Shown here one piece after another: positions 1-7,743 of a DNA stretch of 64,000 nucleotides. The first letter of the stretch is position 1, and the number at the start of each line of letters is the position of its first letter. Made by a program: the position numbers and the translations under genes. The stretch comes from Bacteroidetes bacterium GWF2_33_16 (lineage in GTDB: Bacteria > Bacteroidota > Bacteroidia > Bacteroidales > UBA12077), in contig MEOE01000020.1 in assembly GCA_001768565.1 (NCBI GenBank), positions 36,725 to 100,724 on the forward strand. Direction: 5' to 3'. The notes below the pieces were generated by a model. It saw only the letters and a list, made by a program, of their open reading frames with translations, was not told where the DNA came from and searched no databases.

Positions 1-963
1 AGCCATACCATACGATTGTATTTTTTTAATTGCCTCCGGGATATTTACATTCAGGTTTTGCATTTTATTCATCTCCTGAAGTGTCTTAGGATTTACTGTT
101 TCAATGCCAATCATCAACTGAACAAAATTACAATCAGCTAATAATTGAAGTAATTCATCATCGTTGGCAACAGTAATATCTAATTGAGTTATAAATATTA
201 ATGGTGATGTAAAGTTGTTGTTTACCAGAATTAACTTTCGAAGAATCTCCTTAACAAATTTTCGGTTTCCAATAAAGTTATCATCAGCAAAAAATACAGA
301 AATCACACCCAGACTCTCAAGCAATTTTACCTCTTCAATAACCTGGTCAACTGATTTGCATCGCATTTTACGCCCATAAGTATAAATAACATTGCAAAAA
401 TTACAGTCGTATGGGCAACCTCTGGTTGTTTGAACAGAAACTGTTGCATAATATTTTAAGTCATCCTTTATTAGTTCCCATCGAGGAACAGGCACCTGAT
501 TCATATCAGGATAAGCAAGCTTTCTATACTTAGGTTGTGGTTTACCTAATTCAAAATCTGAAAGAAATTCGGGCCAGGTTTCTTCAGCTTCGCCATGAAA
601 TACGGTATGAAAGATTTCTAGTTTCTCGCTTGATATAGTTGACAATCCTATTCCCCCGGCAATAAGGTAACTATCTTTGCAGAATTCTCTTATATGCTCT
701 CCTATCTGCAAACATCGCCGAAGCTGGTTTGTGGTAAAATGAATTCCTACCAATGAATACTTTTTCCCTTTTAAAAAATTCTCAACGGGTCCATGAACTG
801 CTTCATCATAGATTGTAACATCGTATTTTGGCGGAGTGAGTGCGGCAATTGCAGCCAAAGCGTGAGGTGCAAAAAGGGCTTTAATTCCCATAAATGATGC
901 AGCTCTTACAGCTTTTAATTCAATATCACCGGGCTCACTCGGATAAATCAACAGTATATTCAT
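1..963 (-). CDS. B12-binding radical SAM protein, partial (C-terminus beyond window)
   Basis: This reading frame starts at an ATG (961-963) and runs open to the left edge, so about 321 N-terminal residues are present and the C-terminus is missing. The first ~150 residues look like a cobalamin-binding Rossmann domain (MNILLIYPSEPGD..., then ALAAIAALTPPKYDVTIYDE and an IAGGIG segment). Around residue 190 is TTRGCPYDCNFCN, the CxxxCxxC motif that binds the radical SAM 4Fe-4S cluster. It is followed by FFADDNFIGN, typical of the B12-radical SAM group. These enzymes do methylations, ring contractions or lipid modifications; the substrate cannot be told from this fragment. The gene is 181 bp downstream of aroF on the same strand. 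A TAnnTTTG-like -7 box (1032-1039) suggests its own promoter, but no good -33 box is present. The family call is firm; the function is unknown. Confidence 0.85.
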   Translation of the reverse strand, partial: MNILLIYPSEPGDIELKAVRAASFMGIKALFAPHALAAIAALTPPKYDVTIYDEAVHGPVENFLKGKKYSLVGIHFTTNQLRRCLQIGEHIREFCKDSYLIAGGIGLSTISSEKLEIFHTVFHGEAEETWPEFLSDFELGKPQPKYRKLAYPDMNQVPVPRWELIKDDLKYYATVSVQTTRGCPYDCNFCNVIYTYGRKMRCKSVDQVIEEVKLLESLGVISVFFADDNFIGNRKFVKEILRKLILVNNNFTSPLIFITQLDITVANDDELLQLLADCNFVQLMIGIETVNPKTLQEMNKMQNLNVNIPEAIKKIQSYGMA

Positions 964-1144
964 TCCAACAGTTATAAAAGTTTAGAGTGCAAGTTCACAA
1001 AGCTTATTTCTTACTCGTATAATCAGATAAACAAATATAATAAACATATACTCTCTATCTAGAATCTTCAAATAATGTTTTGATAAACGATAGAATAGAT
1101 TACACCAAATATTTTATTGGAAGGTTTAAAAATTCAGTTATTAA

Positions 1145-2161
1145 TTAACTTAAAAACTGGTTCTTAAAATTACTTGTTTCTCTAATTTTCTTTAAAAGAC
1201 TTTGTGTTTCATTAAAATTCAAACTTTGTTGTCCATCTGACATTGCCTTTTCTGGTTGCTCATGAATTTCGATAATAGCACCATCGGCACCAGCCATTAT
1301 ACCAGCCAGGGTAATTGGTTCAATAAGGCTTCGCTGTCCAGTTCCATGCGAAGGATCAATAATTACAGGTAAATGGCTTTTTTCTTTCAGTATTGGAATA
1401 GCATTAATATCGAACGTATTTCGATAAGCCTTTTCGTAAGTACGAATTCCACGTTCGCATAAAAGAATTTTTTCGTTGCCTCCCGAAAAAACATATTCGG
1501 CTGAATACAATAATTCGTCAATTGTTCCCGATAAACCCCGTTTTATCATTACAGGTTTATCTACTTTACCAAGTGCATCGAGCAAGTTAAAGTTTTGCGA
1601 ATTACGTGCTCCAACCTGGAAAATATCTATGTAATCGTACATATCATCGATTTGCTCAAGTTCCATTACTTCAGTTATTATTTTTATTCCGTTTGCTTTA
1701 CATATTTTATAAAATATTTTCAAACCATCAATTCCTACACCACGAAATGAATATGGTGAGCTGCGCGGTTTAAACACACCGCCACGCATTATGTTGATAT
1801 TATTTGTTTTTAAGAACTCAACCATTTTTTCGATTTGGTTTTCATTTTCGATGGAGCAAGGACCCGCCATAACAGTAAAGCCATTCGACCCAATTGTAAC
1901 ATCGGCATCAATCTCAATCTGTGTTGGTTTAACTTTCCATTTCGACGAAACCAGTTTGTAATCATCGTTAACCTTATGAACATCATTTACTCCCTCCATA
2001 TTGCCAATTATGCGAATATCGAAATCCGATTTACCAATTGCAACAAGGTAATTCGAAAGCTGAGTAACAGCTTCTCTGGTTTTAAATGCATTTTTAGACA
2101 AGATTTCCAAAACTCTCTCTCTTTGCGTTGAAGTAATATTTTTTTCAAATTGAATAATCAT
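1145..2161 (-). CDS. aroF: 3-deoxy-7-phosphoheptulonate (DAHP) synthase, type I beta
   Basis: Catalyses phosphoenolpyruvate + erythrose 4-phosphate to DAHP, the first step of the shikimate pathway in the cytoplasm. Its 338 residues match the length of the Thermotoga-type enzyme, with an N-terminal ferredoxin-like (ACT-type) regulatory domain in residues 1-~70 and a TIM barrel after it. Visible family motifs are AGPCSIEN near residue 100, KPRSSPYSFRG, QVGARNSQNF, KRGLSGT, ERGIRTYE and IIDPSHGTGQR. The N-terminal domain in relatives gives feedback inhibition by an aromatic amino acid. The gene follows trpA by 2 bp, so it is the last gene of the trp operon and should be controlled by the same tandem attenuators. 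That links carbon entry into the shikimate pathway to Trp supply. No chorismate mutase domain is fused to it. Confidence 0.93.
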   Translation of the reverse strand: MIIQFEKNITSTQRERVLEILSKNAFKTREAVTQLSNYLVAIGKSDFDIRIIGNMEGVNDVHKVNDDYKLVSSKWKVKPTQIEIDADVTIGSNGFTVMAGPCSIENENQIEKMVEFLKTNNINIMRGGVFKPRSSPYSFRGVGIDGLKIFYKICKANGIKIITEVMELEQIDDMYDYIDIFQVGARNSQNFNLLDALGKVDKPVMIKRGLSGTIDELLYSAEYVFSGGNEKILLCERGIRTYEKAYRNTFDINAIPILKEKSHLPVIIDPSHGTGQRSLIEPITLAGIMAGADGAIIEIHEQPEKAMSDGQQSLNFNETQSLLKKIRETSNFKNQFLS

Positions 2162-2163
2162 AG

Positions 2164-2931
2164 CTACAATTTTATTTGGTAAATAAACTCACTAATGTTT
2201 TTCTTTAAATCACCTGTTTGTGATAAAGCATTTATGAATGCACTGCCAATAATAGCGCCATTAGCATATTCGCATGCTTTGTCGAAACTCCGTTTATCTC
2301 GCACTCCAAAACCAATTAAGAAAGGTCTTTTACTTAACGCTTTTAGTCTGGTAAAATATTCTTTTTGAGCATCGAAATCAGTTATTCCACCAGTTGTAGA
2401 GTTTGTAGAAACAGCATAAATAAAAGAGGTTGTTAATTCATCAATACTTTTTAAGCGCTCAACAGCGGTTTGCGGACTAACCAAAAAGATAGTGTGAATG
2501 CCATATTTTTGAAAAATGGATTTATACTGATTTTCAAATTCATAAACAGGTAAATCAGGAATTATAACACCATCAATTCCTACCTCGCGGCACTTTTCAC
2601 AAAAACGCTCGACACCAAACTTAAAAACTGGATTAAAGTAACCCATCAATATTTTGGGAATTCTACTGAAACTGGCAATATCTTTTAATTGAGAAAACAA
2701 TATCTCCAATGTCATTCCATTTTCAATGGCTGTGTTATTGCTGAACTGAATAACTTGCCCATCGGCAATAGGATCGGAAAAAGGAATTCCTATTTCAATT
2801 ATATCCACCTTATTTTTTTCTAATTCATGTATTATTTCTACCGTACTTTTCAATTCAGGAAAACCTGCTATAAAGTAGATAGATAAAATGTTTTCTTTTT
2901 TGCTTTTAAGTAAAATATCTATTTTATTCAT
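2164..2931 (-). CDS. trpA: Tryptophan synthase alpha chain
   Basis: Cleaves indole-3-glycerol phosphate to indole and glyceraldehyde 3-phosphate within the alpha2beta2 tryptophan synthase complex. The 255-residue TIM barrel is of normal length. The active-site acid pair is visible as Glu46 in IIEIGIPFSDP and Asp57 in PIADGQ; the family usually has ADGP. The phosphate-binding end is present as GFGVRDK and IIGSAF. It lies 92 bp after trpB, a gap filled by two palindromes, and 2 bp before aroF. The ATG at 2931 is the natural start because MNKIDILLKSKKEN matches the family N-terminus. Confidence 0.96.
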   Translation of the reverse strand: MNKIDILLKSKKENILSIYFIAGFPELKSTVEIIHELEKNKVDIIEIGIPFSDPIADGQVIQFSNNTAIENGMTLEILFSQLKDIASFSRIPKILMGYFNPVFKFGVERFCEKCREVGIDGVIIPDLPVYEFENQYKSIFQKYGIHTIFLVSPQTAVERLKSIDELTTSFIYAVSTNSTTGGITDFDAQKEYFTRLKALSKRPFLIGFGVRDKRSFDKACEYANGAIIGSAFINALSQTGDLKKNISEFIYQIKL

Positions 2932-2954
2932 CTGATTAATTATTTTTTAAATGT

Positions 2955-3010
2955 GGGACTAAAGTCCCTTTCAAACTTTTTATTTCTGACACGGGCCTAA
3001 AGGCCCGTGT
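2955..3010. repeat. REP/BIME-like palindrome pair in the trpB-trpA gap
   Basis: Two perfect palindromes lie 20 bp apart. The first is GGGACTAAAGTCCC (2955-2968). The second spans 2989-3010, with 9-bp arms (ACACGGGCC and its complement) around TAAA. The same two-palindrome design (a short xGGxCTAAAGxCCx unit plus a longer G/C-rich one) recurs in the trpD-trpC and trpG-trpD gaps, which points to a dispersed mobile palindrome rather than to a gene-specific regulator. In RNA each unit would form a stable hairpin that could modulate message decay between cistrons. Confidence 0.8.
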
Positions 3011-3023
3011 TATTAAGGAATCA

Positions 3024-4223
3024 CTATTTTGGAACTGAACTTTTCATTTCACAGTATTTTAAGTATGTTTCTAAATCTTTGTCGCCACGACCCGAGAGGT
3101 TTATTACCACAACTTCATCGGGTTTAAACTTTAGTTTATCCAGCAAAGCCAAGGCATGTGCCGATTCCAACGCAGGAATTATTCCTTCCAAACGAGTTAA
3201 AGTAAATGCTGCATTTAAGGCTTCATTATCGGTTATACTCATGTATTTTGCTCTTTTTATTGTATGTAACCATGAATGCAACGGACCAACACCCGGATAA
3301 TCCAATCCAGCCGAAATAGAATAAGGTTCAATGATTTGACCATCGCTGGTTTGTAGCAAAAGAGATTTGCTTGCGTGCAATACTCCGACAGAGCCACAAC
3401 TAATTGAAGCAGCATGTTCTCCGGTTTCAATTCCTTTGCCAGCAGCTTCGGCAGCAATAAGTTTGATCTTATCATTATTTAAAAAATGATAAAACGCACC
3501 GGCAGCATTGCTTCCACCACCTACACAAGCCAATACATAGTCAGGATCTGACTTGCCCGTTTTTTCGGTTAACTGAATTTTAATCTCTTCTGAAATAACC
3601 GACTGAAACTGAGTAACCAGATCAGGATAAGGATGTGGTCCAACTACCGAACCAATAATGTAATGTGTATCAACAGGATTAAAAATCCAGTCGCGCAATG
3701 CTTCGTTGGTTGCATCTTTCAAGGTTTTATTACCTGAGTTTACAGGAATAACTTTTGCTCCCAACATTTTTATTCTGGCCACATTCGGTGCTTGTCGTTT
3801 TACATCTTCTTCGCCCATGTAAATAACACATTCCATATTTTTAAGTGCACAAACTGTGGCTGTTGCCACGCCATGCTGACCAGCTCCGGTTTCGGCAATT
3901 ATCCGCTTTTTGCCTAATTTCTCTGCCAATAAAATCTGACCAACAGTATTGTTTATTTTATGCGATCCGGTATGATTCAAGTCTTCGCGTTTTAAATAAA
4001 TATTCGTGTTATATGCTTCTGATAAGCGCTTTGCAAAATATAGCGGACTAGGCCGACCAACATAATCTTTTAGTAGCAGCTTAAAATCCAAAATAAAAGA
4101 TGGTTCATTTATAATTTCCAGATATCGAGTACGTAGTTCTTCAATATTCGGATGCAGCATTTCTGGAATAAAAGCTCCTCCAAACTCACCGTAATATCCG
4201 TTATTGTCTATTTGTATATTCAT
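3024..4223 (-). CDS. trpB: Tryptophan synthase beta chain
   Basis: Condenses indole with L-serine to give tryptophan using pyridoxal 5'-phosphate. The 399-residue protein has the PLP lysine at Lys89 in [11 protein letters not shown], the phosphate-binding loop GGGSNAAG, the [11 protein letters not shown] loop and the C-terminal NLSGRGDKD. These are TrpB1-type features, not the TrpB2 paralogue. The start [21 protein letters not shown] matches the family's normal N-terminus. It sits 81 bp downstream of trpF, with a hairpin in the gap. Confidence 0.97.
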   Translation of the reverse strand: MNIQIDNNGYYGEFGGAFIPEMLHPNIEELRTRYLEIINEPSFILDFKLLLKDYVGRPSPLYFAKRLSEAYNTNIYLKREDLNHTGSHKINNTVGQILLAEKLGKKRIIAETGAGQHGVATATVCALKNMECVIYMGEEDVKRQAPNVARIKMLGAKVIPVNSGNKTLKDATNEALRDWIFNPVDTHYIIGSVVGPHPYPDLVTQFQSVISEEIKIQLTEKTGKSDPDYVLACVGGGSNAAGAFYHFLNNDKIKLIAAEAAGKGIETGEHAASISCGSVGVLHASKSLLLQTSDGQIIEPYSISAGLDYPGVGPLHSWLHTIKRAKYMSITDNEALNAAFTLTRLEGIIPALESAHALALLDKLKFKPDEVVVINLSGRGDKDLETYLKYCEMKSSVPK

Positions 4224-4270
4224 AGCATTCCTTTTTTAACCATAAAGTGCACAAAGAAGTCACAGAGTAA

Positions 4271-4297
4271 CACAAAGGAATTAAGAGCTCCTTTGTG
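4271..4297. repeat. Imperfectly spaced hairpin in the trpF-trpB gap
   Basis: A 9-bp inverted repeat, CACAAAGGA (4271-4279) and TCCTTTGTG (4289-4297), lies in a stretch made of variants of CACAAAG/CACAGAG (4242-4279). This reads as a degenerate dispersed repeat, distinct from the GGGnCTAAAG family elsewhere in the operon. No U-tract follows the hairpin in the transcribed direction, so it is unlikely to terminate transcription inside the operon. Confidence 0.5.
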
Positions 4298-4304
4298 AAA
4301 CTTT

Positions 4305-4961
4305 TTATTTCTCAGCAAACTCTTTGTTTTGATTGATAATTGTATTTAGTTTATTTTTGAAGCTTCTGACCTTTTCAACATTTTTTATTCCGGGTGTTAA
4401 TTCAAACCTACTGTTGATATCAATGGCATAAAGCATTTCGTTATCTAACTCAGCAATTCGATCAACATCATCATGACTAATTCCGCCACTCAAGAAAAAT
4501 GGTAACTTATACTGATAGTTCTTTAAAATATCCCACGAGTACTTTTTCCCATTACCGCCAGGCAAATCGCCAGTTTTATCGAAAAGAAAAAAAGAACAAA
4601 AAGGTATAAATGTGTCGATCTGATTGAAATTAAACCAGGCATCCACTTTAAACGCTTTTATTACAGGAATTTGTTTTAAAAATAATCGAGCACAAAAAGC
4701 AGTATCTTCGTTGCCATGCAACTGTACATAATCCAGCTTGAATTTATTAAAAGTTGTAACAATTTCATCAATAGCAGCATTAACAAAAACACCCACCTTC
4801 TTTGTTTCGTACGATATGCTGCTGAGTGTTTCAAGGCTTATCGAATTGTTAATATATCTACTCGACTTTGGATAAAATATAAATCCCATAAAATCGGGTT
4901 TTAAATTTGCTATTTCAGCAATATTTTCCGGATTATTCAACCCGCAAACTTTCAGTTTCAT
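4305..4961 (-). CDS. trpF: Phosphoribosylanthranilate isomerase
   Basis: Performs the Amadori rearrangement of N-(5'-phosphoribosyl)anthranilate to CdRP. The 218-residue TIM barrel starts with KVCGLNNPENI, whose Cys is the catalytic base of the family. It carries the GFIFYPKSSRY loop, QLHGNE, and AIDINSRFELTPGIKN, where the Asp of DINSR is the catalytic acid. Its start overlaps the end of trpC by 29 bp, so the two are probably translationally coupled. trpF is a separate gene here, not fused to trpC as in enterobacteria. Confidence 0.95.
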   Translation of the reverse strand: MKLKVCGLNNPENIAEIANLKPDFMGFIFYPKSSRYINNSISLETLSSISYETKKVGVFVNAAIDEIVTTFNKFKLDYVQLHGNEDTAFCARLFLKQIPVIKAFKVDAWFNFNQIDTFIPFCSFFLFDKTGDLPGGNGKKYSWDILKNYQYKLPFFLSGGISHDDVDRIAELDNEMLYAIDINSRFELTPGIKNVEKVRSFKNKLNTIINQNKEFAEK

Positions 4962-5781
4962 AGTGTATAATGTTTTGTTTATTTAATTGATTTTCTTTTA
5001 TTTTTAGTTGTTGTATAAAATCTCTACATGCTTTTCCCGGATCGGGATTACTCATAAAATTCCCGCCTATTAAAAAACCGTTAAAACCTACTTTTTTAAG
5101 CATTACAATTTCCAATGGTGATTTTATACCACTCTCCGATATTTTTAAGAAATTTGATGGGATAAGGGTCGACAATTCAATGGATCGATTGATATCAACC
5201 TCAAATGTTTCAAGATTTCGATTGTTAACACCTACAATATCGACAAACTCGTTTAATTTTATAAGCTCATCGCTTGAATGAACTTCGCACAGCACTTCGA
5301 GTTTTAGCGATTTTGCCAAGGCAGCCAACTGCTTAAGCTTATCTTTTGTTAAAACTGCAGCTATCAGCAAAATAACATCTGCCCCGATTGATCTTGCCTC
5401 AATAAGCTGGTATTCGTCCAACAGAAAATCCTTCTGTAAAATCGGGCAATAATTGTATTTGCGTGCAATTGTAAGATTCTGGAAGCTGCCGCCAAAAAAA
5501 GTTTTATCAGTTAAAACAGATAAAGCTGAAGCTCCAGCCTGCATATATCCAATAGTAACCTTTTCGACATTTGCGTAGGGATTTATTTCCCTTTTCGATG
5601 GCGATTTAGTTTTAAACTCAGCTATTATACCTGATTTATCGGGTCGCAGCAAGTACTTTTTGAGAGATACTGGTTGAGTTTCGAAGTAAATGCTTTGTTC
5701 AAGCAATTTTACAGGGTAAAGAGATTTTCGTTCTTCGATCTCCTTACGTTTTTGGATTACTATTTTTTCTAAAATATTCAT
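4933..5781 (-). CDS. trpC: Indole-3-glycerol phosphate synthase
   Basis: Closes the indole ring by converting CdRP to indole-3-glycerol phosphate. The 282 residues hold the family motifs AEFKTKSPSKREIN near residue 55 (catalytic Lys in the SPSK region), LLIAAVL, CEVHSSDEL, VGVNNRNLETFEVDI and SESGI. The C-terminal ~25 residues beyond the barrel (KENQLNKQNIIHYETESLRVE) are encoded in the overlap with trpF and are not a conserved part of the enzyme. Upstream lies a 141-bp gap with a REP-like pair. Confidence 0.95.
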   Translation of the reverse strand: MNILEKIVIQKRKEIEERKSLYPVKLLEQSIYFETQPVSLKKYLLRPDKSGIIAEFKTKSPSKREINPYANVEKVTIGYMQAGASALSVLTDKTFFGGSFQNLTIARKYNYCPILQKDFLLDEYQLIEARSIGADVILLIAAVLTKDKLKQLAALAKSLKLEVLCEVHSSDELIKLNEFVDIVGVNNRNLETFEVDINRSIELSTLIPSNFLKISESGIKSPLEIVMLKKVGFNGFLIGGNFMSNPDPGKACRDFIQQLKIKENQLNKQNIIHYETESLRVE

Positions 5782-5813
5782 TTTATAAACATTATAAGAT
5801 TAAAATATCAATT

Positions 5814-5867
5814 AGGGCTAAAGCCCTTTTTTCGAATCTTTCTTATTCCCCGGCATAAATGCCGGGG
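5814..5867. repeat. REP/BIME-like palindrome pair in the trpD-trpC gap
   Basis: AGGGCTAAAGCCCT (5814-5827) is followed 20 bp later by CCCCGGCATAAATGCCGGGG (5848-5867). Both are perfect palindromes with an A-rich centre. The spacing and architecture equal those of the pair at 2955-3010, although the stem bases differ, so hairpin shape is kept while sequence drifts. That is typical of REP-type elements mobilised by a Y1 (RAYT) transposase encoded elsewhere. Confidence 0.8.
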
Positions 5868-5922
5868 TTATGCAATTATACAGTCATGAATTTCATTCCA
5901 TTCTTTACTATATCTTACAAAT

Positions 5923-6915
5923 TCATTTGTTCCGTACTATTTTGTTAAAGCTCTGCAATGCTTTTCCGCTTTTTAAAGAAAGTTTTGCTTTTTCCAGACA
6001 TTGCTTTATTGACTTTTCAAAATATATACATTGCAAGGCATATCCTGCATTGGCTATTACAACATTATTCTGAGCTTCAGAACCATTTCCCTTCAGAATA
6101 TTCAGAAATATTTCAACCGATTCTTTAATAGTAACGCCACCTTTTAGCTCAACAGGATTAAGCTCTTTTAATCCTAAATCAGATGGAGAAAGTATTGAAT
6201 TACTATTCGCTGATTGTATTTGAAAACCACCTGTCAGCGAAATTTCATCATAACCATCGAGACTATGAACAATGCAATAATTTTTACCTGAAAGCTGATA
6301 AATGTAATTGTACATTCGTGCAAGCTCTGCGTTATATACTCCTATAAGCTGGTTCTGTGGCGATGCAGGATTTACCATCGGACCCAACATATTAAAAAAC
6401 GTTTTTATGGCCAGTTCTTTACGAATGGGCGCAATATTTTTCATTGCCGGATTAAATAAAGGAGCATGTAAAAAACATATTCCGGCAGTATCCAGCTCTT
6501 TTTCCAGTTTATCCTTGCTGTTGGAAAAATTGTAACCGAAATATTCAAGAATATTAGATGATCCGCAGACAGATGAAACACCATAATTTCCATGTTTAAC
6601 AACTTTCTCACCCGCCCCGGCAACAACAAATGCTGCCAGCGTTGAAATATTGAATGTATCTTTATTATCGCCTCCTGTTCCGCAGAGATCTACTGTATTG
6701 AAATCTGAGAAATCAATAGATATGCACAATTCGAGCATCGCATCGCGAAAACCTTGTAGCTCGGTAAGTGTAATATTTCGTAACTGAAAAACAGTTAAAA
6801 ATGCAGCCATCTGTGTTGCATTGTACTCACCATTGGCAAGTTTTATTAAAACCCTTTTTGATTCTTCTCGTGTAAGGGTTTGTTGTTGGAATAATTGGTT
6901 TAGTATTTCTTTCAT
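5923..6915 (-). CDS. trpD: Anthranilate phosphoribosyltransferase
   Basis: Transfers phosphoribose from PRPP to anthranilate. The 330-residue chain has the N-terminal helical domain (residues 1-~70) followed by the PRPP-binding signature VDLCGTGGDNKDTFNIST, then KHGNYGVSSVCGSSN and IAPIRKELAIKTFFNMLGPMVNP. All are diagnostic of TrpD, and the length is normal. It is a stand-alone gene, not fused to trpG. It is flanked on both sides by REP-like palindromes. Confidence 0.96.
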   Translation of the reverse strand: MKEILNQLFQQQTLTREESKRVLIKLANGEYNATQMAAFLTVFQLRNITLTELQGFRDAMLELCISIDFSDFNTVDLCGTGGDNKDTFNISTLAAFVVAGAGEKVVKHGNYGVSSVCGSSNILEYFGYNFSNSKDKLEKELDTAGICFLHAPLFNPAMKNIAPIRKELAIKTFFNMLGPMVNPASPQNQLIGVYNAELARMYNYIYQLSGKNYCIVHSLDGYDEISLTGGFQIQSANSNSILSPSDLGLKELNPVELKGGVTIKESVEIFLNILKGNGSEAQNNVVIANAGYALQCIYFEKSIKQCLEKAKLSLKSGKALQSFNKIVRNK

Positions 6916-6928
6916 AGTTTTGTTTTAA

Positions 6929-7047
6929 AGGGACTAAAGTCCCTGTCTCTATTTCGTTTGGTTTACCCCAGCCCAAAGGCTGGGGTAATAAATGCTATTG
7001 GGCTATAGTCACAATTATAATTTCATTTTTAATTGGGGCTAAAGCCC
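6929..7047. repeat. REP/BIME-like palindrome cluster in the trpG-trpD gap
   Basis: Three palindromes occupy most of the 174-bp gap. AGGGACTAAAGTCCCT is at 6929-6944. A 24-bp palindrome at 6964-6987 has arms TACCCCAGCC around CAAA. GGGCTAAAGCCC is at 7036-7047. A decayed fourth copy (GGGCTATAGTC) starts near 7000. The first unit has the same core as the one at 2955-2968. The cluster looks like a small BIME grown by tandem addition. Confidence 0.8.
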
Positions 7048-7089
7048 TAACATATTGCTTATTTCCTAATTTTGACTTACTCTTTATAA

Positions 7090-7743
7090 TTAACAAAACA
7101 GCAATCCCGATTTTATAGAATTCAGCTGAAAAGCAGTATTATCGGCTGATGGCAAATTCAATTCAAACAAATCGTTATGAATTAACCAATTTCGCATAAT
7201 CTGTTCTCCATATTCGGTTAAAACAGATTCGGGATGAAACTGAACTCCTTTTACATCGAATAGTTCATGAGATAACGCCATGATATTACCTTCATTATCC
7301 TCCGCTGTAATATCAAAACAATCGGGCAATGATTTTTTATCAACTATCCATGAGTGATATCTACCAGCCTGAATAGTTACCGGAAGATTTTTAAAGATTT
7401 GTTCCTTGGGATTTACAACTTTTAAGTCGGTTGAGACTCCGTGATAAACTTCAGTTAGATTATTCAGTTTTCCACCAAATACTTCAGCTATTGCTTGCAA
7501 CCCTAAACAAACACCAAGTATACTTTTTGTTGGTGCATATGTTTCTATTACTTCTTTAAGTTTGCCAGCTTCTGCGGGAATACCCGGGCCAGGCGACAAA
7601 ATAATTTTATCGTACTTTTTTATTGATTCAATTTCGAATTCATCATTTCGCAGTACATCAACATGTGTTTTTGTAATGCTTTGTATAAGATGAACAAGAT
7701 TGTATGTAAAAGAATCGTAGTTGTCAATTATTACTATTTTCAT
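7090..7743 (-). CDS. trpG: Anthranilate synthase component II (glutamine amidotransferase)
   Basis: Supplies ammonia from glutamine to TrpE. The 217-residue class I amidotransferase has IIDNYDSFTYNLVH at the N-terminus, SPGPGIP, the nucleophile Cys in LGVCLGLQAIA, and the catalytic His/Glu in GVQFHPES. The family is usually ~190 residues. The last ~25 residues (from LIHNDLFELNLPSADN) are an extra tail without recognised motif. The start codon overlaps the trpE stop as ATGA (7740-7743), a sign of translational coupling, which suits a 1:1 complex. Confidence 0.95.
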   Translation of the reverse strand: MKIVIIDNYDSFTYNLVHLIQSITKTHVDVLRNDEFEIESIKKYDKIILSPGPGIPAEAGKLKEVIETYAPTKSILGVCLGLQAIAEVFGGKLNNLTEVYHGVSTDLKVVNPKEQIFKNLPVTIQAGRYHSWIVDKKSLPDCFDITAEDNEGNIMALSHELFDVKGVQFHPESVLTEYGEQIMRNWLIHNDLFELNLPSADNTAFQLNSIKSGLLFC

